Positions 11,118 to 20,456 of a DNA stretch of 64,000 bases are shown here, in pieces. This DNA is from Eutreptiella sp. 'Long Island Sound 2002' (taxonomy: Eukaryota; Euglenozoa; Euglenophyceae; Eutreptiales; Eutreptiaceae): positions 1,118,805 to 1,182,804 of the forward strand of contig OZ038394.1 in NCBI GenBank assembly GCA_964036045.1, given 5' to 3'. Within the stretch, counting starts at the first letter, position 1. The number at the start of each line of letters is the position of its first letter. The position numbers and the translations under genes are program-made. Under the pieces are notes generated by a model. The model saw nothing but the letters and a program-made list of their open reading frames with translations. It was not told the DNA's origin and ran no database searches.

Positions 11118-13032
11118 AGGCAGAGGGACGGAAAGAGGCAGAGCGACCCCCCGCCCTACAGTCAGTCGGCGATCCGGCGGTGCTACTGTCCGCCACTTAC
11201 CCCTGTGCACGTCAGTCGGCGATCCGACGGTGCCGCACCCCACCCAGCCCCCTCCCCCCCTGTCCCGGCCCCGTGCACGTAGACTGGGGCCTCCCGGCAC
11301 GCGCGACACGCTTCACGGCGCACAGCCCCACCCTCGGGACTGGATTCATAGCCGACGGCACCCCTAAGTCGCGTAAGAGACTCCCGCGGCCCAGTAGTGA
11401 GAGCATCGGTCTTCAATCGTCCAGTGCGGGGGTTCGATCCCAGGCGTTGGTGCTCCTGGGATCCCTGCACGTAGAGCTCTCTAGTTGGCGACGTGGGAAC
11501 CACCCCCCCCTCCAGCAACTCGCGCCACCACCGATACCGGTGGATCGGGTGGAGGTCTCGTTCGTTTTACCCCCCACCCTAGAAAAACAAAACACATGGG
11601 AGCCACCCACCCCTGCAGCAGTGCGCACCGTCACCTGTACTCGAACAGGTCGACGGGAGGCCTCGTCCGGTATTCGAAGGGATCGGTGGGAGACCACTGA
11701 TCACGGGGTTCGAACCAGCTCCTTCGCGGCGCGCGCCGGGTGCGCTACCTCCAGGGCGGCTGCCTTCTGAGATACACTGGCACCCGGGTCACAGAACAAA
11801 CGCGCCCGCAACCCCCTCCCCCTGTGCTAAGAGTAAGCCCGCGGTAGGGGTGCTCTGCTGGGCCATGAACCGGAACATTGGTGCACCACTCCAGCCACGG
11901 TCACCCCAACCCCCCCTCGCATCCCGCAGGACGAAGCTCCGTGCGCATCGGGCTCGTCATGGGAATCCGGCGGACCGGCGCCTGGACACCAAGTCGACAC
12001 CTCTCTCCCCCCCCACGGGAACAGAGCGGGGCCCCCACAACCGCACGCCCGCGCCCACAATGCAGACCCCGACAGCCCACCCAGTGGACGGGCAGTCGGG
12101 GGAGGAGGAGCGCCAGACCCCAAACGCCCCACGCAACGGTCGAAGGCACCCCCCCGGGGACGCCCTGCCGCCGCCCCCACAGCCCCAAGCCAAGTAGGGG
12201 GGAACCGGGACCGGACCGCCCCCCCCGAAGCACGCCAGACGGAGCACGGGACCGGAGCAGGACACGCGGAGGGGCACGGACCACATGGAACGGCCCTACC
12301 AGCGCCCAGTGCCGGGACCACGCGAGATGCGCGCACCACACCACCCAGCGGGGAGCGGAAACCGCGAGAGCGCGAGCGCACACACACGAAAAGGACACGC
12401 GGGGACTACCGGAAGGGCAACCGGACCGAGCTCGCGGAACGCACAGACCGCATGGAATGGCGTACCAGCGAGCGAGGGTAAGGGACACCCGGACGGGACG
12501 GCCCGCCACACGCAGCGCGGAACACGCGGGGCGGGAAGGGGGAAGAAGGGGAGACACAACACCAGGTACCGGCCCGAACCCCCCCGAACCGGCCGCGAGC
12601 GCCGCGCACACACAGACGGGACACTGCACCCGCCAAGGCAGTAGTGGCGCACAGCGCCACGCCCCAACCCCTAGGCTAGGCAGCCTCCGCGCCAGCCCAA
12701 GGGGGTCCCACTGGCGACAAGCCAGTAGCACGGGCCCGGCGGCGCCGGCGCCCCGGACGACCACGCATTAGGGGGGCGACGCAGTGGGTAAGCGCCCGCA
12801 GCCACGGCTGCGAATTGATGCACTGACCGGGGAGTGGCGAAACGGGGACGCCGGGGAAGGACGGGGCTCCGAGCTCTGTGAACCCGGGGGACTCCGCCAC
12901 CAGGCAGGGGGTGCGTCTTGGAGGGCCCCCCACTAGGACCCGGTGGGGAGGATATCACCTGGCCCGACCAGGTGGCCCCCCGGGGCCGAAAAGCGTCTAG
13001 TACCCGCAAAATCAAACCTCAAACCTCAAACC
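11118..13032. other. GC-rich non-coding stretch with tRNA-like fragments
   Basis: No supported gene. A short direct repeat CAGTCGGCGATCCG occurs near 11163 and 11212. Near 11375-11450 (plus) there is an A-box-like CAGTAGTGAGAGCATCGG and a B-box-like GGTTCGATCCC; near 11690-11765 (minus) a second B-box-like GGTTCGAACCC follows an A-box-like TAGCGCACC. Both look like degenerate tRNA-derived SINE heads. The stretch ends in a short CAAACCT tandem array (13015-13032) directly before R2. Confidence 0.4.
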
Positions 13033-13118
13033 TTAGCTATCCTAGTGGTATGCACCCTAGGGGGCTGGGCACCTCTTTTTGAGAGGTCCTGGGTTGAATT
13101 CCCGGTCAGCCTAGCTAA
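13033..13118 (+). repeat. tRNA-like module of R2
   Basis: Same 86-base module as at 3515, with one substitution just before the B box (GGTTGAATTCC instead of GGTTCAATTCC). That change weakens the internal promoter and argues against a functional tRNA gene. Confidence 0.6.
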
Positions 13119-15445
13119 GTAGGAAGATCCCATGTGACATGGCAGTGACCTCATCGCCACATGCCCTGCCACCTCAGCACATATGGGACCCAAAACAAAG
13201 AGTGCACATCTCCTGAGATGGCACTATGGAGATTGAGTGACCATGGGGCAGTTTTCCAACTTTTTCTCCAAAATATTTCAGCTATCTTTGTGAATATGCA
13301 ATCCGATGTGCCCTGAGTTGCAGTTTCTGTGAATATTCTAACATCTTTCACTGTTTACACTGCAGCCCTTCATGCTTTGGTCCTGATTCTCTTGTACTTG
13401 CTTATCTCTGGCTTGGGTCATCCTGGATTGGTTGTATTTCAGCAAATAAAACATTTTCCTCATCAAAAACAAGCAGCAGGAAACCCTACACCAGCAGCAA
13501 GCAGCAGGAGAGGCACAACAAACTCACAGTGTTGAAATCACTATAAAACTTTCTTACAAAGGACCACTCAGAGGACGACGCTGTTCAATCAGTTTTGAGC
13601 CCTTCCCAATAGGCCCTCAACTTACGGGGATCTCTGGATTGGTATGAAACTGAGAACAATAATCGCTTGGCAATCTACGAAAGCATGGCAGCGCCGTCGA
13701 CCCAACAAAGCGATCGGGCATCGGAGGTACTCTGCACCGTGACCGTTGTTGAAGCAAGCGCCATTCTCGAATCCGTGGGCACTTGGATTCAACTAAGGGA
13801 CAAGGGTCAGAGCATTTGGTCTCTACGCTGATGCCTATGGTGCCTAGATCATTGGTGGGCGGTGTCTAGCAATTTTTCTTTGTGCACAATTTGGACAATG
13901 TTCGGGCCGAGCTCCAAACTCGATCCAAACGTCACCTGGCAGGCCTAGCCGCGTGCGCGGAGCCCGACGAAGCTCAATGCAAAGTAACGATGAGAGGCTC
14001 ACAACCATGGTCCCTACCCCTTTCCTGCGTCTCATGGAAGCCGAGCGTAGACGTGGCGGAGCACGAGGAGACCATCACCATGAGCGAGTTGGGCCAAAAT
14101 CCCCCTATAGGCCCCATGTATGGGGCCAGCTCTCCAAGACTAGCGGCCCCCGTTGTCCGTCAAGCCACATAGGGATAGGCAAGGGTATAGACTCCAACCA
14201 TTGGGAGTGGTTTGCCCCTGAGGTATTTTTAACTAGGAGATACGAGGATACCAACCGCCCTTGGGAAAAGCGGATATTTGTGTTGGGTTTGGCCACCCCC
14301 CCCCCCCCCCTGAGCTGCCACGTTCATGACCCCCGAAGTTAAGGTCATATCGCCAAGCCCTCAGGGAGTTGAAAGCTCCGGTTGACTTCTTTGGCAGGAC
14401 CATGGTCCCGTCTTGAAAGGGACCGCCAGAGCAAAGAATGGCCTCCGTGACACGGGCATGTGGGTTGTCGGCAGTGGCGAGAATGTTTGCAATTTTGGCG
14501 TCCTGAGCCCACTTGGCGACCCCATGGCTCTAGGATGCCAGGGAGTCTGGGGTAGCTAGATTGCACAGAGCCTCCAGAGGGATTGCACTTGAAGGGTATG
14601 TGGTTGGTTGGCTCAGCTCTACCCTCGTATGCCCGGAGGTAGGTACGTAGGTATCTTCGGGAGCTGGGGATGCCTCCTTTGACATTGCAGGAAGAAGGTC
14701 TTACCAAGGGGACGTCCTGTCCCTCCCACTGCCCTATGTCAGGTGCCTCTTGAGCCGCTCCCGCATGTGCTTGGGAAGGCATTGTCGCGGCCACCGGGTC
14801 CATGTGTCCCAGGTGGGAGGGTGTCCCCACATGTGTCCATGGGTAGGGCCACATGCCCCCTCCTTTGGGCGGCAGCTCTCGGGGCTGCCCAGCCGTGTGG
14901 AGTATCTCTCACCACAAGGGGTATTGCTCCCGCTAGTCTACGGTACGACCGCCTCACCCTTGTGGTTTGAGTTGCGGGGCCATTCTGCTTGGCAGGTGAC
15001 CCCCTCCTGGACTGTGTACCGGCTCGCCTGTCACCGGTTGCTTCCATGGCTCCGGGTGACGTTTGCCATGGTCCCCGATGCAGCCTGGCCGGGCTCGGAC
15101 CAGTGGCCTTGGAGTACCGCTCCTGCCACTGGCCTGGTGGGTCGGCTGGGTCGCCCCAGTGCGTCCGACCCATGGGGTATTGGTTCGTTCCTGTCCCTCG
15201 GCCGCCCTACGTGTTTGCAGTGTCCTGGGCCGCTTGGCTCCTGTTCACCGGTGTGCCCGCGCGGTTTGCTGTGTTGCGTCTGCGGTGTCCTGGGCCACTT
15301 GGCTCCTGTTCACCGGTGCGCTCGCTCGGTGTGTTGTGTTGCGTGTGCGGTGTCCTGGGCCACATGGCTCCCGTTCACCGGTGTGCGCGCTGTGTGCGGT
15401 GCGCGTGTGCCATGGGTGGTTGTGTCCCTCTTCCTCCCCCCCTAA
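13033..15445 (+). repeat. Repeat family R, copy R2
   Basis: It begins exactly at the tRNA-like module and matches R1 from 3515 to 5730. It continues where R1 is cut, with three 65-bp units (about 15215-15400) and the tail CCTCCCCCCCTAA. LINE A starts at the next base. R5 has the same tail and the same LINE junction. Confidence 0.8.
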
Positions 15446-15892
15446 TTTTTTTTTTTTGATGGAAGAAAAGGAAAAACAGGGGCGCCAGGGTTGTAAAAGA
15501 CGGCGTATAAATACGCGTAACGTATATATACGCGTACCGTATCGCGAGAATACAATACAGTACGCGTCTGCTGGGGGGGCCGTCGACTGGCGCCAGACGC
15601 GCGTGCCGCCGCAGAGAATGAGGTTAAAAACCAACAAAACGCGAGATTTTCATGTTTCTGCAGGCCGCCGACATTTTGGATGCACCAAAATTTTAACTGT
15701 TGATCCCCGACATATTGCTTTAAAGTAGTTGCGACATAAAAACCGAGTTCCAATTTAAGCCGTGTTTTTCCGAACCAATAGCACCGCTGTGTCCCCACTG
15801 CCATTGCGCATCGTGCGGTATGCTTGTCGTCGTTTGAAAACACTTGCGCGCCGAGAAAAAGCCGTCGCGAACTTTGCGTGCAGAGATGTAGA

Positions 15893-16231
15893 ATGCCACA
15901 AACAACATCTGCGTGCCGTGAAGGAAACGCTACGAGCAGCATACAAGAGTCAGAAGGTATGCAAGCAAACGACACGAAAGCCAACTGTCTCGCTCAGAAC
16001 GCCGACGCAGATGAGACAGGTTCTGATGAGTGCGATGAATGGGATGAATGGGACCACGTGTTTGCAGAGCAATGGCAGAGACACCAGTACGAGTCGTATT
16101 GTTGGAGACAACAAAGAGAGAGCCAGCAGCCCATGTCCTACGCTGACTGGTCGCGACTGAAGATGCTCTGGGATAGCGAGCAGGAGCTGAAGAACTGGTG
16201 GATCACAGAGCAAGAGAAACAGTGCGCCTGA
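15893..16231 (+). CDS. Small acidic, Trp-rich ORF inside the hAT element, unknown
   Basis: First ATG at 15893; the frame is open from about 15824. It runs convergent to the transposase and ends 14 bases before the end of the transposase reading frame. The second half is striking in composition (DECDEWDEWDHVFAEQW, YCWRQQRES, LKNWWITEQEKQ), rich in Trp, Glu and Gln and likely helical. It could be a second protein of the transposon or host cargo. No family is recognised, and coding status is uncertain. Confidence 0.35.
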   Translation: MPQTTSACREGNATSSIQESEGMQANDTKANCLAQNADADETGSDECDEWDEWDHVFAEQWQRHQYESYCWRQQRESQQPMSYADWSRLKMLWDSEQELKNWWITEQEKQCA

Positions 16232-16245
16232 ACAGGTTTGAGTTC

Positions 16246-18002
16246 CTATTCCTCCTCCTCCTCATCTTCCTCAAACATATGGTCAGGCAACACACAGGGC
16301 TCTCTGAAAGCTGGGTCCCTAATCTTTCGCAGTAGCCTCATGTTCTGATAAATATAAACAAGCTTCTCCACCTTGTGGCCATACAGACGGTTCCTACTTT
16401 TTGAGTGCACAAAACCAAACACACTCCAGTTGCGCTCTGCAGCAGAGGCCACTGTAGGGGTTGAATGTACGCGCAGCGCAATGTCCCTCAGCACTGAATT
16501 TTCATAGCAGAAAGCTTGGAACCAATTGAGGCCGCCAAGGGCAAGACTTTCTTTGGTCCAAAGGCGTTCATCTGCAAACTCTCCACACCTCGTAAGGAAC
16601 TGTTGCAGTTGCAGTTTGGCTGTTTGAGCATGTCGTAGTACACCAGACTATTATAAGTGGAGCCTTCTGTGTCAGCTTTCCTGATCATACGCGCCAGTGG
16701 CTGCAGCAATGTTCGACAACTCAACAACAGCTTCCAGAAGGTGGTGGAAAGGACGATCTCAGCGATGACTTCGGCTTTGGTGCTGTCGCTGGTGGCGTAC
16801 GACCACTTGGTGTTGGACCAGTCCGGTGAGACAACCGAACTCTGAAGTGGCCCCTTGTTCTTCACCATGAACTTAAGACATGGGTAATTGGTTGCGAACC
16901 GTGTGTCGCCAGGCAGTGGAGGCTCCGTCATATCCTGCTGTGCCTCTTTTTCCTTGTGTTTCTTCTGCTCGTCCTTCAGAATCCCAGAGGCTCTGAATCT
17001 GTTTCGGAAAAAACTGAGAACTGTCCGGCACTTGGTGATGACATCTTTAACAGTGGGGAGTGCACAGAGATCCTTGAACAGCAGATTGTAGCCATGAATG
17101 GTACATCCAATCTTTGTCAAAAAATGATCAACCTCAAATTTCTCAGACTGATCCAACACGTTCAGGGCAGCCTGCATCACAGCTGCATTATCTGCCACCA
17201 CTGTTGAGGTGGGGCAGGGCAGCTGCAACTGACGAACCACCTCCAAAGCATCGTGAATGCCCTGTGCGATGTGGTCTGCATTTTTCACTTGTTTGCCAGG
17301 GTAGTCTGCCTTCACAAAAACTGAGCCACGGCGCCCAATCAGATTGTAATTGATGACAGATTGCCTGCGGATATTCGAGTACCCATCTGTTGCCAACCCT
17401 GTGTGATGATCTGCAGCAAACACAGGGCCAATATCTTTTGAAATGTTGTCGTAAACCGTGTCCAGCAAACCATCAGCAAGCTTTTGCCTGTTGGGAGGAT
17501 ACAACTGAGAACCTGGTAGACCAGCCTTCACACATTTGATCAGTTTGTCAATGTAGCGACGCAGCATCACATCATCAGAGATATGAAATGGTATACCAGC
17601 GTGGTACATGAACTCAGCAAAGGAAACATCAAGTTCTGTCTTCAGAATTTCCTGCAAGTTGTCTAGTGTTGCCTGCTTCTTTGGAGATGGTTCTGCAGCG
17701 GCATCAGGATTTTGTTGGCTCAGGAAAATCCTCTTTTTGTTTTGTTGATGTTCTTTTTGCTTCAGCTTTTCCTCAGCCTCCTTCAACAGTTTCTCTTTGA
17801 CATCCTTCGGCACATTGGGGCAGGCAGCAACACCATGCCCCTTTTCCCCAGACAAATGGGCACGAGCTCTTGCAGGTCCTTGCCAGCCCTTGCCCAAATA
17901 ACCACAATATTTGCAGTTGTAGTCATGCCCAGTTTTACTGGTTTTTGTAGCAAGGTTAAGTGTGAAATGCTGCTCAAGCAGGCCAGTGCCACGTGGTGCC
18001 AT
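16246..18002 (-). pseudogene. hAT transposase (BED finger, DUF659-like core, hAT dimerisation domain), one frameshift
   Basis: ATG at 18000-18002 (MAPRGTGLLEQHF). A BED-type zinc finger follows (CKYCGYLGKGW, then HLSGEKGHGVAAC, about residues 25-60). The DUF659-like catalytic core includes LATDGYSNIRR and VVADNAAVMQAA, whose Asp residues fit the first two DDE acids. The first frame stops at 16488. The coding sense passes to the next frame near 16615-16630, where AKLQLQQFLTRC and NWFQAFCYEN continue naturally into the C-terminal hAT dimerisation motif (AAERNWSVFGFVHSKSRNRL) and an acidic end. So a single small indel, or a sequencing error, separates it from an intact gene. Insertion is otherwise fresh, with perfect TSDs. 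Confidence 0.9.
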
Positions 18003-18189
18003 TTTTGAAATCTGCAAAAGTTCAGAAGGAGAATAACATCTGAGGGGTGTCTAGAAAACCCGACCGGACCTCCCCTGGTGGCATGCCACCTACAGGTGAG
18101 TTTGCTAAGCCACCGAGTGTGGACAGCAGTCTGGATCTGGGTGGCCTGGCCCTGAGGATGTGGATGTGAAATGTTTGTTTTTGGTGCTG

Positions 18190-18290
18190 TGTGATGGGAC
18201 ACATCACTGATGACGTCATGCATGATGACATCATCAGTGATGTCACTGATGACATCATCATTGACATCACTGATGATGTCATCAACCAGG
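18190..18290 (-). promoter_or_regulatory. Cluster of palindromic TGACGTCA/GATGACATCATC motifs upstream of the transposase
   Basis: About 100 bases consist of overlapping near-palindromes: one perfect TGACGTCA and several TGATGACATCATCA variants. The cluster lies 190-290 bases upstream of the transposase ATG and inside the hAT boundaries. TGACGTCA is the classic CRE/bZIP site in other eukaryotes. The block could be a promoter or enhancer, a cruciform, or subterminal transposase-binding repeats. Confidence 0.45.
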
Positions 18291-19001
18291 TTAAACAATT
18301 ATAGAACACAAGGTATCCAAAAAAAAAAAATTAAGACAAAAAATTATTTTTGAAAACAATTGCAGGTTGTACACTAAAACAGAATAGCTGCAAGTTCTAG
18401 GAACATAACTTCTGTGACCAAACAGTACTTTGTCAGGAAACGATACGATACGTTACATTACAGTACTGTATCGGAACGATACGATACATTACACGTACTG
18501 TATTGTAACAACCCTGAGGGGCGCGCATACACTGCAGGCACCGGCACGGGCAGCTGGTGCGGCGGTGCAATAGTGTTGTGTCCTCTGGCGTGTGTCGTCG
18601 GTGCTGTGGCGGCGGTTGCGCCCCAGGGGTGCGGCTCGCGCGCCCTGATGTACACGGGCTTGGGTCAGGGTGGGTTTGGTGAGGTGTCTCTTTGCTTCTG
18701 GAGCTGGCTGGTTAGGCGGCTGTGTGGGCTGTGGGTGTGTGCTGTGGTTACGCTGTTCCCTCGGCGGGCCTGGTTAGGAGTCAAGGGTTAGCGGTTTCGG
18801 CATGTGGCTCGGCTTTGATTTGTGTTTGGGTTTTGGCTCGGTTGGGCGGTTGCGACGGTAGCGGGCCTGGGTTCGGTGCCTTTGGGCGTAGTGGTGCCCG
18901 TTGTCGTGTGCGTTGGCGTCCTTCGGCGTCCGGTTCGTTTGGCGACTTCTGGGCGGGGCCTGGCGTGGCGCCCCGTGGTGGTGGTTTGCTGGGTAACGGG
19001 G

Positions 19002-20456
19002 TTAGGTGGCGGCGTCGCTGGCCGGGGGGTCAGGTGCGTCGTGTTGTGTGGTGCGCAGGGCTCCTGGGGTGCTGTGGGTGCCGCCGGTGTCGGTGCGCCG
19101 ACGCTTGTGTGGTGGTGAGGGGCTGTGTTTGTGCGGGGCTGGGCTTTGGGTGATGTCCCACAGGCGGATGCCGTCTCGCTGTGTCTCCTGGAGGGTCTCC
19201 CGCAGGCGCCTAAGGACATACGGGTGGTCCTGGGGCGCGGGGAGGTTGCGGGGGTGGACTCCCAGGGGTTGGAGCGCATCGGCCAGCATGGTTTCCCATG
19301 CGGCCTGCGGCATCCACCCCCCCGCCGGCCGGAGGCGGCAGTTCTCCACGGAGCCCTTGCGGGGCCGATGGACCAGGCCCTCGAGGGAGGGCTCTCCCCG
19401 GGCCCACTTTCGCAGCTCCCAGAGCTGCGTGTGGGTCCAGTGCTGCCACCACTGTCCCTGGGCGGGCCTGCGGTCTTGGGCGGAGGAGTGGGCGTGGGTG
19501 GGTGTGACGGGGTCGTCGGGACCGGTGGCGGTGGCGGGCCTGGGGGATTCCTCGTACTCCTGTTCCGTGGGGGTGCGCGGGGAGTGGGGGCGCGCGCGGA
19601 TGTGGACTCGCGGGTGTGCGCGCACGGTCTCCGCCTCGGGGTTGGGCGGGGACTCGCGGCGGCGGCGGTAGTGGGGCATGCGCTGCATGTGGGCTGTCAT
19701 CGAGGGTTGGTAGGGGGGCGGGGACGCTGCTGGCGGACCCTGGCGTCGTTCTGGCCTGGTCGGGGACGGTCGGTGGGCCTGGGGTGCGGGCTTTGAGAGG
19801 TGGCGGGACGAGGTGCGTCGTGCTTCGGCCGCGGCGCGCTCCGCTGTGAAGGTGGTGGCGGCGGCGTCGGTGACGGTGGGGGGGCGCCGTGCTGGGCACT
19901 GCTGCCTCCGGGCCTGGGACGGCTGGGGCCAAATGTCATAGAGGACGTCCTCGGGGGGCCGGGCTCGCGTTGCCGTCGTGGCGCCGGGTTTGGACTTGGG
20001 TTTCGGCTTGGCTGTGGGTTGCGGTCGTGGCGCGCTGACGGGTTTGGGTGGCTGTTTGGCGGCGGTCTTGGGTTTCGGCTGGGTCGCCGGTGTGGGCCTC
20101 GTCGGGGCGTGGGCCTTGGCGGCGGTGGGGTTGCTCGCGGTGGGGGCGGGTTTGGGGGCCCGTTCGGGAGGTGTCCCCCGCGGCCTGGGGGGTGGAGTGC
20201 TGGATGAGGACGTGGTGGTGGTGGTGGATGAGGTGGTCCTGGTGGTGGAGGTTGTGGAGTCGGAGGCGGAGGAGAGGGCTCTGGGAGACGGCGGAGGGTC
20301 CTGGGCTTCGGGGGCGGGCGTATGATGCTGGGTCCTGTAAGTAGCGAGAACGAGGGTGCAGGTTCTGGCACCGGTCGTGTGCGCGCGTTTTCCCTGGTGA
20401 TCTGTGCGTGCTGGTGCTGGTGTGGCGGCGTTGTCTCGGCTGCGCGGGCACGTGGG
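19002..20456 (-). CDS. LINE A ORF4
   Basis: The frame is open from directly after the TAA at 20457-20459 to TAA at 19002-19004, in the same frame as the end of ORF3. The first Met is only at 19700, yet the preceding roughly 250 codons match LINE B residue by residue (for example DVLYDI, QARRQQ, AERAAAEARR). It is a Pro/Lys/Thr-rich disordered region followed by a W-rich domain (WTHTQLWELRKWARGEPSLEGL, then VLRRLRETLQET) and a basic SPPHKRRRTD motif. Function unknown; a nucleic-acid-binding role is possible from the basic tail. Confidence 0.65.
   Translation of the reverse strand, partial: PTCPRSRDNAATPAPARTDHQGKRAHTTGARTCTLVLATYRTQHHTPAPEAQDPPPSPRALSSASDSTTSTTRTTSSTTTTTSSSSTPPPRPRGTPPERAPKPAPTASNPTAAKAHAPTRPTPATQPKPKTAAKQPPKPVSAPRPQPTAKPKPKSKPGATTATRARPPEDVLYDIWPQPSQARRQQCPARRPPTVTDAAATTFTAERAAAEARRTSSRHLSKPAPQAHRPSPTRPERRQGPPAASPPPYQPSMTAHMQRMPHYRRRRESPPNPEAETVRAHPRVHIRARPHSPRTPTEQEYEESPRPATATGPDDPVTPTHAHSSAQDRRPAQGQWWQHWTHTQLWELRKWARGEPSLEGLVHRPRKGSVENCRLRPAGGWMPQAAWETMLADALQPLGVHPRNLPAPQDHPYVLRRLRETLQETQRDGIRLWDITQSPAPHKHSPSPPHKRRRTDTGGTHSTPGALRTTQHDAPDPPASDAAT

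Larger units (their letters stand above)
15486..18516 (-). mobile_element. hAT DNA transposon with intact ends and target-site duplication
   Basis: The ends are inverted: CAGGGTTGT at 15486-15494 and its complement at 18508-18516. The flanks are a perfect 8-bp duplication AGGGGCGC (15478-15485 and 18517-18524), the size expected for hAT. The subterminal regions are rich in short GTA/TAC motifs (GTACGCGT, CGATACGATAC). Removing the element leaves the same LINE tail junction seen at 28.3 kb in LINE B. At 3031 bp the length is usual for an autonomous hAT. The transposase has one frameshift. Confidence 0.92.
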
